Assembly (NCBI RefSeq): GCF_000305775.1
Contig: NC_018866.1
Coordinates: 1,962,501-2,026,500, forward strand
Reading direction: 5' to 3'
DNA from: Dehalobacter sp. DCA
GTDB lineage: Bacteria > Bacillota > Desulfitobacteriia > Desulfitobacteriales > Syntrophobotulaceae
Length of the DNA stretch: 64,000 nucleotides
Below, one piece after another: positions 53,616 to 62,030 of the stretch (positions are counted from its first letter, which is position 1; each line of letters starts with the position of its first letter). Both the position numbers and the translations under genes were made by a program. The notes beneath the pieces were generated by a model. It worked only from the letters and a program-made list of their open reading frames with translations, searched no databases and was not told where the DNA came from.

Positions 53616-54248
53616 TTATGGATTCATTCCTTCAATTAAAACCGCTCTTACGGGACTGCCGTCGCAGTCTCTTATTTTTAGAGGCAGTGCAACAAGAAAG
53701 TAATCTCCCTCATTAACTTCCGATAAGTCTAGTCCTTCTAATACTGCACTGTTTCCGGAAAGCAGAATGGTATGACTTGAATAAGCGCTGCTCGTAGAAT
53801 CATCAATGGACAAGTAATCGATCCCAACCAATTGTACTTTTTTGGCTGCAAGGTATTCAGCGGCTTCGGAAGAAAGATATGTATACTCCGGCTGAAACGC
53901 ATTGTCCTTTAAAAGGCCTGAGTTCCGGGTTTTGAATAAGATCCTTTCCCCTTCTCGGATTCCTTTGGGGATCAGATGGTCAGGCAGGATACTCCCCGCA
54001 GCCGCCACTTCAATTACCCTGGCCGCTCCGATAAGCAACTCCAGAGGAATCCTGTCAACAGATCCTCCTCCTGTTAGGCAATGAGACGGCGCATCAAGAT
54101 GGGTTCCACAATGGGAGCCCATCGAAAGCATCGAAAGACGATATCCATCCTTGTCTAGGGAATACACCGGTTCTGATTGAAACGGCGGATCCCCGGGATA
54201 AGAAACCATTCCCGGAAAAAGCGGGATCGTTATATCATGGATCACCAT
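53616..54248 (-). CDS. Cyclase-family metal hydrolase (kynurenine formamidase-like)
   Basis: 210 residues. The family motif HCGTHLDAPSH (metal-binding His and Asp) is intact, after HDITIPLFPGMVSYPGDPPF. Members hydrolyse N-formylkynurenine or related amides, but the wide family does not allow a substrate call. The start at 54248 has GGGAG about 7 nt upstream and overlaps the end of the diguanylate cyclase gene by 14 bp, suggesting cotranscription; the ATG at 54269 is the alternative. Confidence 0.85.
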   Translation of the reverse strand: MVIHDITIPLFPGMVSYPGDPPFQSEPVYSLDKDGYRLSMLSMGSHCGTHLDAPSHCLTGGGSVDRIPLELLIGAARVIEVAAAGSILPDHLIPKGIREGERILFKTRNSGLLKDNAFQPEYTYLSSEAAEYLAAKKVQLVGIDYLSIDDSTSSAYSSHTILLSGNSAVLEGLDLSEVNEGDYFLVALPLKIRDCDGSPVRAVLIEGMNP

Positions 54249-55380
54249 AACAAACTCCCATATCTTCAACTAATTCGTTTCCTACGACAATCCTGTTCCG
54301 GCCTGTGTTTTTAGCCTCATAAAGTGCATCATCCGCTCTTTTGAATATATTATCAACACCGAGGTCCAGTTCTTTCTTTTCAGCAATTCCGATGCTGACA
54401 GAAACCTGGATCTTTTCTGTATTTTCCATTTCTATGACGACATCAAGGACTTTCTGCTGGATTCTCTCGGCTACAGCTTGGGCCATTATAAGGTCGGATT
54501 CTACTGGAATTACCGCGAATTCCTCTCCCCCGATCCGGGCCAGGATATCCATATCGCGCAAAACCAGCTTAAAAGCTTTGACGACCTCTTTTAGCACCCG
54601 ATCACCGACCAGATGTCCATACTGATCATTCACACTTTTAAATTTATCAATATCAATCAAAAGCATCGTAAAATTCCGCTTATATCTCTCCGAGCGCGAA
54701 AATTCTTCCTGCGCTTTTTGCATAAAAGCAAGCCTGTTGTCAATGCCCGTCAGGAAGTCTGTGGTTGCCTGGTGCAGCAATTCCTTCTCCAACTTTTTCC
54801 TGACCGTAATGTCCAGAACAATCATGATTAGATGAATAACATTATCTTCGCTGTCACGAACTGTGGATAAATTGATTTCCGCCCATAAAGACTGTCCGTC
54901 TTTGCATCGGAATTGTTTCTCACATTTCTTCCACGCGTCTTTGCCTTCCCATACTTCCCTGCAATGTATGATGCTCTCCTGCCGGTCCTCAGGCACAATC
55001 GAATCAAAAAAGGTTAACCTTATTAACTCTTCCTGTGAGAAACCAGTCATCCGGCACAGGGTCGCATTTACGTAATGATAATGCCCATCCTGGTTCAGCA
55101 AGGCAATTCCTGCGGCTGCATTATTTATTACCCCACGGTACAACGCTTCACTTTGCTTCAAGGCATTTTCTATCATTCGTTTTTTATGAATCTCCTTATG
55201 CATCCCCACATTTAAAGTAAAGGAGAATATAAACAAAATAATAATGATTGGCAGCCAAAAAAACAGCTTATCATTATCCCCAATAAACAAATAGACAATA
55301 ACAAAAGCTCCGATTATACAGGCATTATACAAAAAAAGTTTTCGTCTCCAATTATCCTTATACCGATTGATCTCGTCCAT
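54235..55380 (-). CDS. PAS-GGDEF diguanylate cyclase
   Basis: 381 residues. Two N-terminal membrane segments (about 14-31 and 36-55), one PAS domain with PAC tail (ALYRGVINNAAAGIALLNQDGHYHYVN, split, to VLDITVRKKLEKEL) and a GGDEF domain of the active GGEEF type (ARIGGEEFAVIP) with an upstream RxxD inhibitory site (RDMD, five residues before GGEEF). It makes c-di-GMP from GTP at the membrane. Confidence 0.92.
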   Translation of the reverse strand: MDEINRYKDNWRRKLFLYNACIIGAFVIVYLFIGDNDKLFFWLPIIIILFIFSFTLNVGMHKEIHKKRMIENALKQSEALYRGVINNAAAGIALLNQDGHYHYVNATLCRMTGFSQEELIRLTFFDSIVPEDRQESIIHCREVWEGKDAWKKCEKQFRCKDGQSLWAEINLSTVRDSEDNVIHLIMIVLDITVRKKLEKELLHQATTDFLTGIDNRLAFMQKAQEEFSRSERYKRNFTMLLIDIDKFKSVNDQYGHLVGDRVLKEVVKAFKLVLRDMDILARIGGEEFAVIPVESDLIMAQAVAERIQQKVLDVVIEMENTEKIQVSVSIGIAEKKELDLGVDNIFKRADDALYEAKNTGRNRIVVGNELVEDMGVCYGDP

Positions 55381-55690
55381 AATTCCTTTTTATCCCATTT
55401 TTTATTTTTTGTGGAAATATTTTAATTGATTAATTCTTGAAAAAAATTTTATATCCTTTATTTTTTTTTGATCGTTTCTGGAATATTTTAGATAAAATTT
55501 GTCGTGATTGTGTTAAAAATACGAAGTATTTAATAACTGATCTGGCTCGATTCTTCGAACCATTCGGGCCAATAGGACTAATAGGCTATTTATCCGGGAC
55601 TTTGGCCTTTTCTCCTAGGACCTTTATACTATTTCCATTTACATCATAACTTAAATGCTTATTAATTAAAACCAGAAAATTATCAAAGGA
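55381..55690. other. Gene-free AT-rich interval
   Basis: Between the diguanylate cyclase gene and the broken ferritin-like gene. Short open frames here have no ribosome binding site and no protein-like composition. Confidence 0.5.
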
Positions 55691-56052
55691 TGGTTCTTGT
55701 ACCTTACTTTTCCAGCCGATATAATTGATCTATCATTGATCATTCAGGCCATGGCCAATGAGATGACCCATGTCCAGGATTATCAGATCAAACTTTATGA
55801 ATATGGCTGGAGCCCAAGCCCTTTACGGTGGTTATTCTGGCTTGTCGGAAGTTCATTGGTCTTTTCAGCCGCCTGCGGGGAGAAAAATCAATGCTGAATG
55901 CCGGGATCTGGACAGAACAAAAAGCCGTGACCGACTATCAGAAAATCATCAATTCAGCGAAATGGGAGCCCGAAACACTCGCTGTAATCCAAAAGAATTT
56001 AAGCGATGAGTATCACCATATCGAAACTTTACAGAAGCATTTAAATGCCTAG
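55691..56052 (+). pseudogene. Broken COQ7/ferritin-like gene
   Basis: The first frame reads IIQAMANEMTHVQDYQIKLYEYG and LRWLFWLVG, then shifts near 55850 into another frame reading IGLFSRLRGEKSMLN, AGIWTEQKAVTDYQKII and LSDEYHHIETLQKHL, and stops at 56052. Together they resemble the later part of a diiron ferritin-like protein (COQ7/DUF2383 type) with an E..H pair in SDEYHH. The N-terminal part is absent. Frameshift and truncation make it a pseudogene. Confidence 0.6.
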
Positions 56053-56086
56053 CAGACCGATTTCTATATCCCGTTGAGAACAATGA

Positions 56087-56215
56087 TAGCTTTGCTCGGG
56101 CTAGTCTCCGTAATGGATGGCCGCTTTCGGCTCTTGTGCCCTCCCTGGCACAAACAGCCGCGCTCCGCAATCCATGCTCCGCTTGGCGCTGGCCATCCAT
56201 TACGAAGACCTAATC
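56087..56215. repeat. REP-like hairpin unit
   Basis: Outer arms CGTAATGGATGGCC (56109-56122) and GGCCATCCATTACG (56191-56204) enclose the inner palindrome TTGTGCCCTCCCTGGCACAA (56134-56153). The first 46 bp recur at 59029. Confidence 0.75.
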
Positions 56216-56337
56216 TGGAGTTTATGAAAGTTTTTTTGAAGTTAACCTTGTTTTGGAATCGCTGTCTAGTAAAAGTTCTTAAAGTTACTACACAAATAAC
56301 GAGCTGTATTCTGACATGCAGACCTGCTTGAATAACC

Positions 56338-56455
56338 CTCTGATCAGTCTGCGTATCACAGTTCCGCGACGAGCGGAGCCTGGATGGCGAAGCGCGGCTC
56401 TTTCTTCGGATTGTGCCATCCATGGCACGCGGATATTGTGGCACGCAGACAGGCC
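56338..56455. repeat. REP-like unit with CCATCCATGG palindrome
   Basis: Contains GTGCCATCCATGGCAC (56413-56428) and GTCTGCGTATCACAGTTCC near its start. The latter is the near-complement of the end of the unit at 18.4 kb. Confidence 0.65.
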
Positions 56456-56514
56456 CAAAAATATTTTAGTTAGTCTTTAGTCCACAGAATTACCCAAACA
56501 CAGTGTCAGAATTA

Positions 56515-56549
56515 AATCGCCCTGAAGTCTCTTGAGCTCCAGGGCGATT
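56515..56549. terminator. Terminator-like hairpin after speE
   Basis: AATCGCCCTG/CAGGGCGATT, a 10-bp perfect stem with further inner pairing. The T-run is weak on both strands. Confidence 0.6.
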
Positions 56550-56604
56550 ATTTATGCAATATGTCATTACTGAAAAGTGTGCACGTACTGATATCACTCT
56601 GCTT

Positions 56605-57459
56605 TTACTCCGCGGTATCTGTCAAGAGGTCCTTCACATAAGTCGGAAGCGCAAAGCTTCCTTTGTGGATATCCGTATTATAATACCTTGTTTTGATCCC
56701 GAGTTGATTCCAGGTTTCTTCTTTGACATCCATTACTGGGTCATATTTTTTAGAAGCAAAACCAAATAACCAGTGGCCCGAAGGATAGGTTGGAATATGG
56801 GCCTGATATACCTTACAAATCGGGAAATATTCCTGAATGCGTTTATGGGCCCTTTGCATGGCCTGCGCATACGCATCATAGTAAGGGCTTTCATGCTGAT
56901 TGACCAGAATGCCGTCTTCTTTTAAGGCTTTAAAGCAGTTGCCATAAAACTCTCTGGTAAAGAGTCCTTCCCCCGGCCCGAATGGATCGGTAGAATCAAC
57001 AATCACAAGGTCATAGGTGTTCTCCTTGGAACGGACAAATCTCAGTCCGTCCTCAAAATAAAGATGCACCCTGGGGTCATCTAGCTTGCTGGCTGTCTGA
57101 GGCAGATATTCCCGGCACACGTCGACCACCATCTTGTCAATTTCCACCATATCGATGTTTTCAATCCCGTTATAACGGGTAAGCTCTCTGACAGTGCCGC
57201 CATCTCCGGCACCAATAACCATGACGTTCTTAATCCCTGGATTCGTTGCCATAGGGACATGCACAATCATATCATGATAAATAAATTCGTCTTTTTCTGT
57301 AACCATCATCAGCCCATCCAGCGTTAAGAACGTGCCGAACTCCTTGGACTTAAAGACGTCAATTCGTTGGTATTCACTCTGTCCGTTATAGAGCTGTTCA
57401 TCGACTTTGATGGTAAAACGGACGTTTTGGGTATGCTGTTCCGTATACCATAATTCCAT
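56605..57459 (-). CDS. speE: Spermidine synthase
   Basis: 284 residues, normal for SpeE. It carries LWYTEQHTQNVRFTIKV at the start and the catalytic and cofactor motifs VIGAGDGGTVREL, VEIDKMVVDVCREYLP, DGLRFV and VDSTDPFGPGEGLFT. It transfers an aminopropyl group from decarboxylated SAM to putrescine. The stop-to-start gap from speA is 3 nt, so the two are a polyamine operon. Confidence 0.96.
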   Translation of the reverse strand: MELWYTEQHTQNVRFTIKVDEQLYNGQSEYQRIDVFKSKEFGTFLTLDGLMMVTEKDEFIYHDMIVHVPMATNPGIKNVMVIGAGDGGTVRELTRYNGIENIDMVEIDKMVVDVCREYLPQTASKLDDPRVHLYFEDGLRFVRSKENTYDLVIVDSTDPFGPGEGLFTREFYGNCFKALKEDGILVNQHESPYYDAYAQAMQRAHKRIQEYFPICKVYQAHIPTYPSGHWLFGFASKKYDPVMDVKEETWNQLGIKTRYYNTDIHKGSFALPTYVKDLLTDTAE

Positions 57460-57462
57460 ATT

Positions 57463-58914
57463 TCATTCCCCCACAACCCTGATATTTTCAATAAACATAT
57501 CTTCCGTCCCGGTAAGAAAACTTCCTTTACTCTTGGCATAGACAATGTAATCAATGATTTCCTCAGTGATCCGCTCTCCAGGCGCGAGTATTGGAATTCC
57601 CGGGGGATAGGCCATCACAAACTCCCCGCTGATTTGTCCCGCGCTCTTTCTTATAGGCAGGGAATGCTGTTCTGAATAAAACGCGCGCTGCGGAGCCATG
57701 ACGACATCAGGCGTAATGTACTCATGATCAAACATACCTGTCTTATCACGCATATAAAGCCTTTTGATCTCCGACAAAGACGAGACCAAACGCTCCAAAG
57801 CCAGCGCCCTGTCGCCGACAGAGATAATCGCCAGAATATTTCCAATATCGCCGAATTCGATCTGGATATCGTAATTGTCCCGAAGTATATCGTAGACCTC
57901 GACTCCAGCAAGCCCTATATCCCGGGTATGTACGACAAGCTTGGTCGTATCAAAATCAAAAATTGAATCTCCATTGATCAGTTCTTTCGAGAATGCATAA
58001 TATCCGCCAATTTTGTTAATTTCGTCGCGTCCATAGTTGGCCAGGGAAGTTACTTTGGCAAAGATATTTTTCCCGTCAAGCGCAAGATTGCGTCTGGAAA
58101 TATCCAAAGAAGACAAAAGCAGGTAAGAAGCGCTGGTCGTCTGGGTCAGATTAATAATCTGCCGGACATGTCCAATATTTAAACGGCTGCCAATTAACAA
58201 AAAAGAGCTTTGGCTTAAGCTTCCTCCAGTTTTATGCATACTGACCGCCGCCATATCTGCCCCTGCAGCCATGGCATTCAGCGGTTGGTTTTCACCGAAG
58301 TAAAAATGGGTGCCATGGGCTTCATCAACCAGTACAAACATACCTTTTTGGTGAGCAAGTTCGGTAATGGTCTTTAAGTCTGAACATATTCCATAATAGG
58401 TAGGATTATTAATAAAAATAGCCTTTGCATCGGGATGCTGCTCCATCGCTTTTTTCACTTCGCTGATCGACATTCCCAAAGGTATGCCGAGCGCATTATT
58501 GACTCCCGGATTCACATATACCGGGATGGCTCCACTGATAATCAGTGCATTAATGGCACTTTTATGAACATTGCGCGGCATAATGATCTTATCACCCTGT
58601 TTGCATACGCTCATGATCATCGCCTGAACTGCCGAGGTCGTTCCATTGACCATAAAAAAAGCATGGTAGGCATCAAAGGCATCCGCAGCAAGTTCCTCTG
58701 CCTCTTTGATGACCGAAACAGGATGTCCAAGATTATCTAAAGGTTTCATGGCATTGACATCAACAGAAAGGCACCTTTCCCCGAGAAACTCCCTGAGCTC
58801 CGGGTTGCCTCTCCCTTGTTTGTGCCCAGGCACATCAAACGGTACGATCCGCATTGCTTTATATTTTTGAAGGGCTTCATAAATAGGCGCTCTGTCCTGG
58901 GAAGCTGAATGCAT
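57463..58914 (-). CDS. speA: Orn/Lys/Arg decarboxylase, probably arginine decarboxylase
   Basis: 483 residues, PLP-dependent fold type I. It has DVPGHKQGRGN, the PLP-stacking region DEAHGTHFYFGE and the Schiff-base lysine in VSMHKTGGSLSQSS, and ends with YPPGIPILAPGE, typical of the short Bacillus SpeA/YaaO type. Paired with speE this suggests arginine to agmatine as the first step of polyamine synthesis; lysine decarboxylation cannot be excluded. ATG at 58914 has GGTGGAG upstream and is preferred over the GTG at 58926. Confidence 0.92.
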   Translation of the reverse strand: MHSASQDRAPIYEALQKYKAMRIVPFDVPGHKQGRGNPELREFLGERCLSVDVNAMKPLDNLGHPVSVIKEAEELAADAFDAYHAFFMVNGTTSAVQAMIMSVCKQGDKIIMPRNVHKSAINALIISGAIPVYVNPGVNNALGIPLGMSISEVKKAMEQHPDAKAIFINNPTYYGICSDLKTITELAHQKGMFVLVDEAHGTHFYFGENQPLNAMAAGADMAAVSMHKTGGSLSQSSFLLIGSRLNIGHVRQIINLTQTTSASYLLLSSLDISRRNLALDGKNIFAKVTSLANYGRDEINKIGGYYAFSKELINGDSIFDFDTTKLVVHTRDIGLAGVEVYDILRDNYDIQIEFGDIGNILAIISVGDRALALERLVSSLSEIKRLYMRDKTGMFDHEYITPDVVMAPQRAFYSEQHSLPIRKSAGQISGEFVMAYPPGIPILAPGERITEEIIDYIVYAKSKGSFLTGTEDMFIENIRVVGE

Positions 58915-59028
58915 AAAAATCTCCACCCTCTGCTATGATCTGTGTCTTGATAAAACTATCAACGTTACTATAGTAGACAATGCGGACATTGTCAATAAAA
59001 CACTATAACCACCGCAGCGACACTCATT

Positions 59029-59074
59029 TAGCTTTGCTCGGGTTAGTCTCCGTAATGGATGGACGCTTTCGGCT
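59029..59074. repeat. Direct repeat of the 56.1-kb unit
   Basis: 46 bp, 44 identical to 56087-56132. The right-hand half of the unit is missing. It lies in the interval between the divergent speA and GNAT genes. Confidence 0.8.
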
Positions 59075-59128
59075 GTTGTAAAATGTATGTTATAATAAGG
59101 AAAAGTTGAACGCTAAGGAAGTTTGATT

Positions 59129-59584
59129 ATGCTACGAAACTACACAATCAGAAAAGCTGAAGATACCGACATCCCAGATCTCATTCGCTTACTGACAATC
59201 TTATTCTCCATAGAAAACGATTTTGAAGCCAATGCGTTAAAACAACGAGGCGGCTTGGAAATGATGCTGAATGACAGCACGAACCGCTGTATTCTTGTTG
59301 CCGCTATGAATAATAAAATCATTGGTATGGTTACATGTCAAATGCTTGTATCTACTGCCGAGGGCGGGCCGGTTGCTTTAATTGAAGACATGATTGTGGA
59401 TGCGGAACATCGCGGAAAAGGGCTGGGAAAACAGCTGATTTCTTCGATCGAAGAATGGGCGGCAGAAAAAGGTGCGAGCCGGTTACAGCTGTTAGCTGAC
59501 AAAAACAATACACCGTCGTTGGACTTCTATAAAAAAATCAGATGGGATTACACCCAGCTGATATGTCTGCGTAAAAAGCTTTAG
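59129..59584 (+). CDS. GNAT family N-acetyltransferase
   Basis: 151 residues. The acetyl-CoA loop is VDAEHRGKGLGKQLISSIEEWA, the preceding strand ALIEDMIV, and the C-terminal part shows NNTPSLDFYKKIRWDY. Typical single-domain acetyltransferase of unknown substrate. ATG at 59129 with AAGGAAG upstream; a TTG at 59123 is in frame but less likely. Confidence 0.88.
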   Translation: MLRNYTIRKAEDTDIPDLIRLLTILFSIENDFEANALKQRGGLEMMLNDSTNRCILVAAMNNKIIGMVTCQMLVSTAEGGPVALIEDMIVDAEHRGKGLGKQLISSIEEWAAEKGASRLQLLADKNNTPSLDFYKKIRWDYTQLICLRKKL

Positions 59585-59623
59585 CAAGCAAAAAGTTTCA
59601 GATAAAAGACGTCACAAAGTGAC

Positions 59624-59786
59624 TAGTACCATGTAACCCCTAAATCTTATATATCCTGGCGGCGGATTTCTTTTCATACTGCGTTGTCGTCAATCGCCAT
59701 ACGCTCGGTATGGCTCAAACCTCCGCCTTGTCTTAAAAGAAATCTGCTCACCATTATATTACAATTTTAGGGGTTACAAGGTACTA
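59624..59786. mobile_element. MITE-like element with 21-bp terminal repeats
   Basis: Inverted ends TAGTACCATGTAACCCCTAAA and TAGTACCTTGTAACCCCTAAA (20 of 21 match) flank 121 bp without a gene. The interior has a further imperfect palindrome, RGATTTCTTTT against AAAAGAAATCT. TA at both outer ends fits a TA target, as for IS630/mariner-type MITEs. The right end supplies the stop codon of nifV. Confidence 0.65.
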
Positions 59787-60918
59787 AACTGATAAGATCA
59801 TGTTCAGTTAACGATCTGTTTTTCTTATCTGCCAATTGAATAAAAGCTCCATAGATTTGTTCCAATTCTGCTTGGCGATACTCAATGCCAAGCTCTTTTA
59901 ATTTATGCTTTAAGGCATTTCGGCCTGACCTCGCTGTAAGAACGATCTTTCCCGCAGGCGCTCCAATCATTTCAGGACTGAATGGTTCGTAGGTCATCTT
60001 CTCTTTAATCACCCCGTCCTGATGAATGCCCGATGCATGGCAAAACATATTTTCTCCTACAACCGCCTTATATCTGGGAATGGGTATCCCCGTGATTCTG
60101 GATACCATTTTACTTGTTTCGTATATCTCTTTGATCTGAACGCCCGTGCTTATACCCGCAGAACTTTGTTCCATAAAAAGAGCCGTAATGATTTCCTCCA
60201 GTGAAGCATTTCCAGCCCTCTCTCCAATACCATTGATCGTACCTTCTACTTGATCTGCACCTGCAATTATAGCCGTTAAAGAATTTGCAGCAGCCAGACC
60301 TAAATCATTATGGCAATGAACGCTCAATTGGACCTTTTCGATATGTTTAACCGTTTCTTTAATCTTATGGATGAGTTCTCCGCACTTCCAGGGCATACCG
60401 ACCCCCACGGTATCGGAAATTGTGACGACTGTCGCCCCGGCCTCAATCACGCTTTCCATTATTCGGACCAAAAAGCCAAATTCACTGCGAAATGCATCCT
60501 CAAAGAAAAACTGCACATCATTGAAAGTCTTTCCTGCATATTTAACTGCCCAGACCGCTTTTTCTATAACCTGATCGGGTCTTAATCTCAGCTTTTTGTC
60601 CATATGAATGGGGGAAACTGCCAATCCTAAGTTTATCCGGGAATTTTTTGCATCTTGCATTGCCTCTGCACAAAAATCGATATCCTTCTGTACACATCTT
60701 GCCAGACCACAAACAATGGATCCCCGGATTTCCTGACTGATTATTTTAACTGACTTAAAATCACCCGGTGAAGAAGCCGGATAACCTGCTTCAATGATGT
60801 CAATCCCCAGCTTCGACAGCTGTCTGGCGATTTCTAATTTTTGAGAGCAGCTCATGGTCGTATCCAGCGATTGTTCTCCGTCTCTTAATGTAGTATCAAA
60901 TAGGTCAATCTTCCTCAC
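59767..60918 (-). CDS. nifV: Homocitrate synthase NifV
   Basis: 383 residues. A TIM-barrel of the isopropylmalate/homocitrate synthase class: LFDTTLRDGEQS with the metal Asp and Arg, EAGYPASSPGDF, the HCHNDLGLAAANS metal histidines and GIGERAGNASLEE. It condenses acetyl-CoA with 2-oxoglutarate to homocitrate, an organic part of FeMo-co; nif context supports this over leuA. GTG start with AAGGAG upstream. The final residues VPCNP and the stop lie in the MITE-like terminal repeat, so the natural C-terminus may have been replaced. Confidence 0.92.
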   Translation of the reverse strand: MRKIDLFDTTLRDGEQSLDTTMSCSQKLEIARQLSKLGIDIIEAGYPASSPGDFKSVKIISQEIRGSIVCGLARCVQKDIDFCAEAMQDAKNSRINLGLAVSPIHMDKKLRLRPDQVIEKAVWAVKYAGKTFNDVQFFFEDAFRSEFGFLVRIMESVIEAGATVVTISDTVGVGMPWKCGELIHKIKETVKHIEKVQLSVHCHNDLGLAAANSLTAIIAGADQVEGTINGIGERAGNASLEEIITALFMEQSSAGISTGVQIKEIYETSKMVSRITGIPIPRYKAVVGENMFCHASGIHQDGVIKEKMTYEPFSPEMIGAPAGKIVLTARSGRNALKHKLKELGIEYRQAELEQIYGAFIQLADKKNRSLTEHDLISLVPCNP

Positions 60919-61363
60919 CTTTTTTTCTCCTTTCAGGTAATGTCCGCAGTTTATCTTCTAAGATTATTTTGACCTGACCGGCTCCAAATTTCCGAATATA
61001 CCGGGGGTACCGGTTTTTTTTGCCGCTATGCTTTTCCCGGAATAAGACCTGGTCTAAAAAGTCATCCGGACTGCCATCGCATTCCCAGACACTGAATTTG
61101 TTTTTTTCTAAAAAATGATTGGGGATATCCGTTAAACTGGCTCCAACAAAGACTTTGCAGGAGTCTAAAAATGCTATGATCTCATCCATTTTCTTCCGTA
61201 TACCGATCTGACCATGGACTTCTTGAAGCGAAAACTCCCTCTCGCGCGTTCTTTTCCACGCGATTCCGTCATGCTCGAAAACCACGATTTTTCCATTGCC
61301 ATAGAATTTCGTGGTTTCTCCTTTTTTTCCAAGGAATACGGCAATTTCAGCGGGTTCGTTCAT
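60905..61363 (-). CDS. AnfO-like nitrogenase accessory protein, second copy
   Basis: 152 residues. Shows the same N-terminal block as its neighbour (IAVFLGKKGETTKFYGNGKIVVFE ... WKRTREREFSLQEV), then FVGASLTDIPNHFLEKNKFSVWECDGSPDDFLDQV. This matches AnfO-type proteins of nitrogenase clusters. The C-terminal part of the longer homologue is missing. ATG at 61363 with GGAGGTGG is preferred over the TTG at 61384. It overlaps nifV by 14 bp. Confidence 0.75.
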   Translation of the reverse strand: MNEPAEIAVFLGKKGETTKFYGNGKIVVFEHDGIAWKRTREREFSLQEVHGQIGIRKKMDEIIAFLDSCKVFVGASLTDIPNHFLEKNKFSVWECDGSPDDFLDQVLFREKHSGKKNRYPRYIRKFGAGQVKIILEDKLRTLPERRKKGEED

Positions 61364-61380
61364 CAACTCCACCTCCTCAC

Positions 61381-62010
61381 TCAACGACCGCGATCGATTA
61401 ATATCTTTACCAGCCCTTCCCCTTCCTCGAGCACTTGCTGCTTGAGGTTATGCATTACCAATTCCTGTTCTAACCACGGTGGAAGATGATTGAAGGTTGC
61501 TTCCAGCGTTTTGAACCCACCTTTTTTTAGAAAAGGCAGAAGGGCTTGTTTTGAAGTAATCCCAAGATCCTTCTCTTGAATATCTTTAATAATCACCACA
61601 TAATTCCCGGGTGATTTCTCCACGTAATTTACGGAATAGCTATTTTGCTGTTCTCCTGATTTCTCAACTTCATCTGAGGATTGTTCAATGGATAACCGGA
61701 TTTCGTCCAGAAAATCAGCCGGATCTCCTGTCCGCTCCCAAACATTGCATTGGTTTTTTTCCAGAATGCTTCCCGGAAGGCCTTCCATTTTTAAGGCCAC
61801 AAAATTTGAGCAATCGCCTAAGAATTCCTTTAGTTCGTCCATCTTGCAGCGAAGATCCGACATGCCCTGCACATCAGAAAGTGTGAATTCCCGCACGCGC
61901 GAGATCTTCCACTCCCCCATTTTTCTGCTGAAAAGTACCACTTTCCCTTGAACGCTCAGGGTGGCCGTGTTTCCTGATTTGTCTAAAATTACAGCGATTT
62001 CATGCGCCAT
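61381..62010 (-). CDS. AnfO-like nitrogenase accessory protein, first copy
   Basis: 209 residues. N-terminal part EIAVILDKSGNTATLSVQGKVVLFSRKMGEWKISRVREFTLSDV is the AnfO family pattern, followed by LPGSILEKNQCNVWERTGDPADFLDEI and a C-terminal helical region (TLEATFNHLPPWLEQELV). It has no catalytic motif. Anf/Vnf-linked genes of this type are named as accessory to alternative nitrogenases, but here the neighbours are nifB, nifN and nifV. GGAGGGGG ribosome binding site. Start is 20 nt after the nifB stop. Confidence 0.8.
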   Translation of the reverse strand: MAHEIAVILDKSGNTATLSVQGKVVLFSRKMGEWKISRVREFTLSDVQGMSDLRCKMDELKEFLGDCSNFVALKMEGLPGSILEKNQCNVWERTGDPADFLDEIRLSIEQSSDEVEKSGEQQNSYSVNYVEKSPGNYVVIIKDIQEKDLGITSKQALLPFLKKGGFKTLEATFNHLPPWLEQELVMHNLKQQVLEEGEGLVKILIDRGR

Positions 62011-62030
62011 TTAGACTCCCCCTCCATGGC

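Noticed and set aside
55437-55649. 70-codon plus-strand open frame downstream of the diguanylate cyclase gene
   Set aside because: Phe/Leu/Ile-rich translation of AT-rich DNA, no ribosome binding site and no motif.
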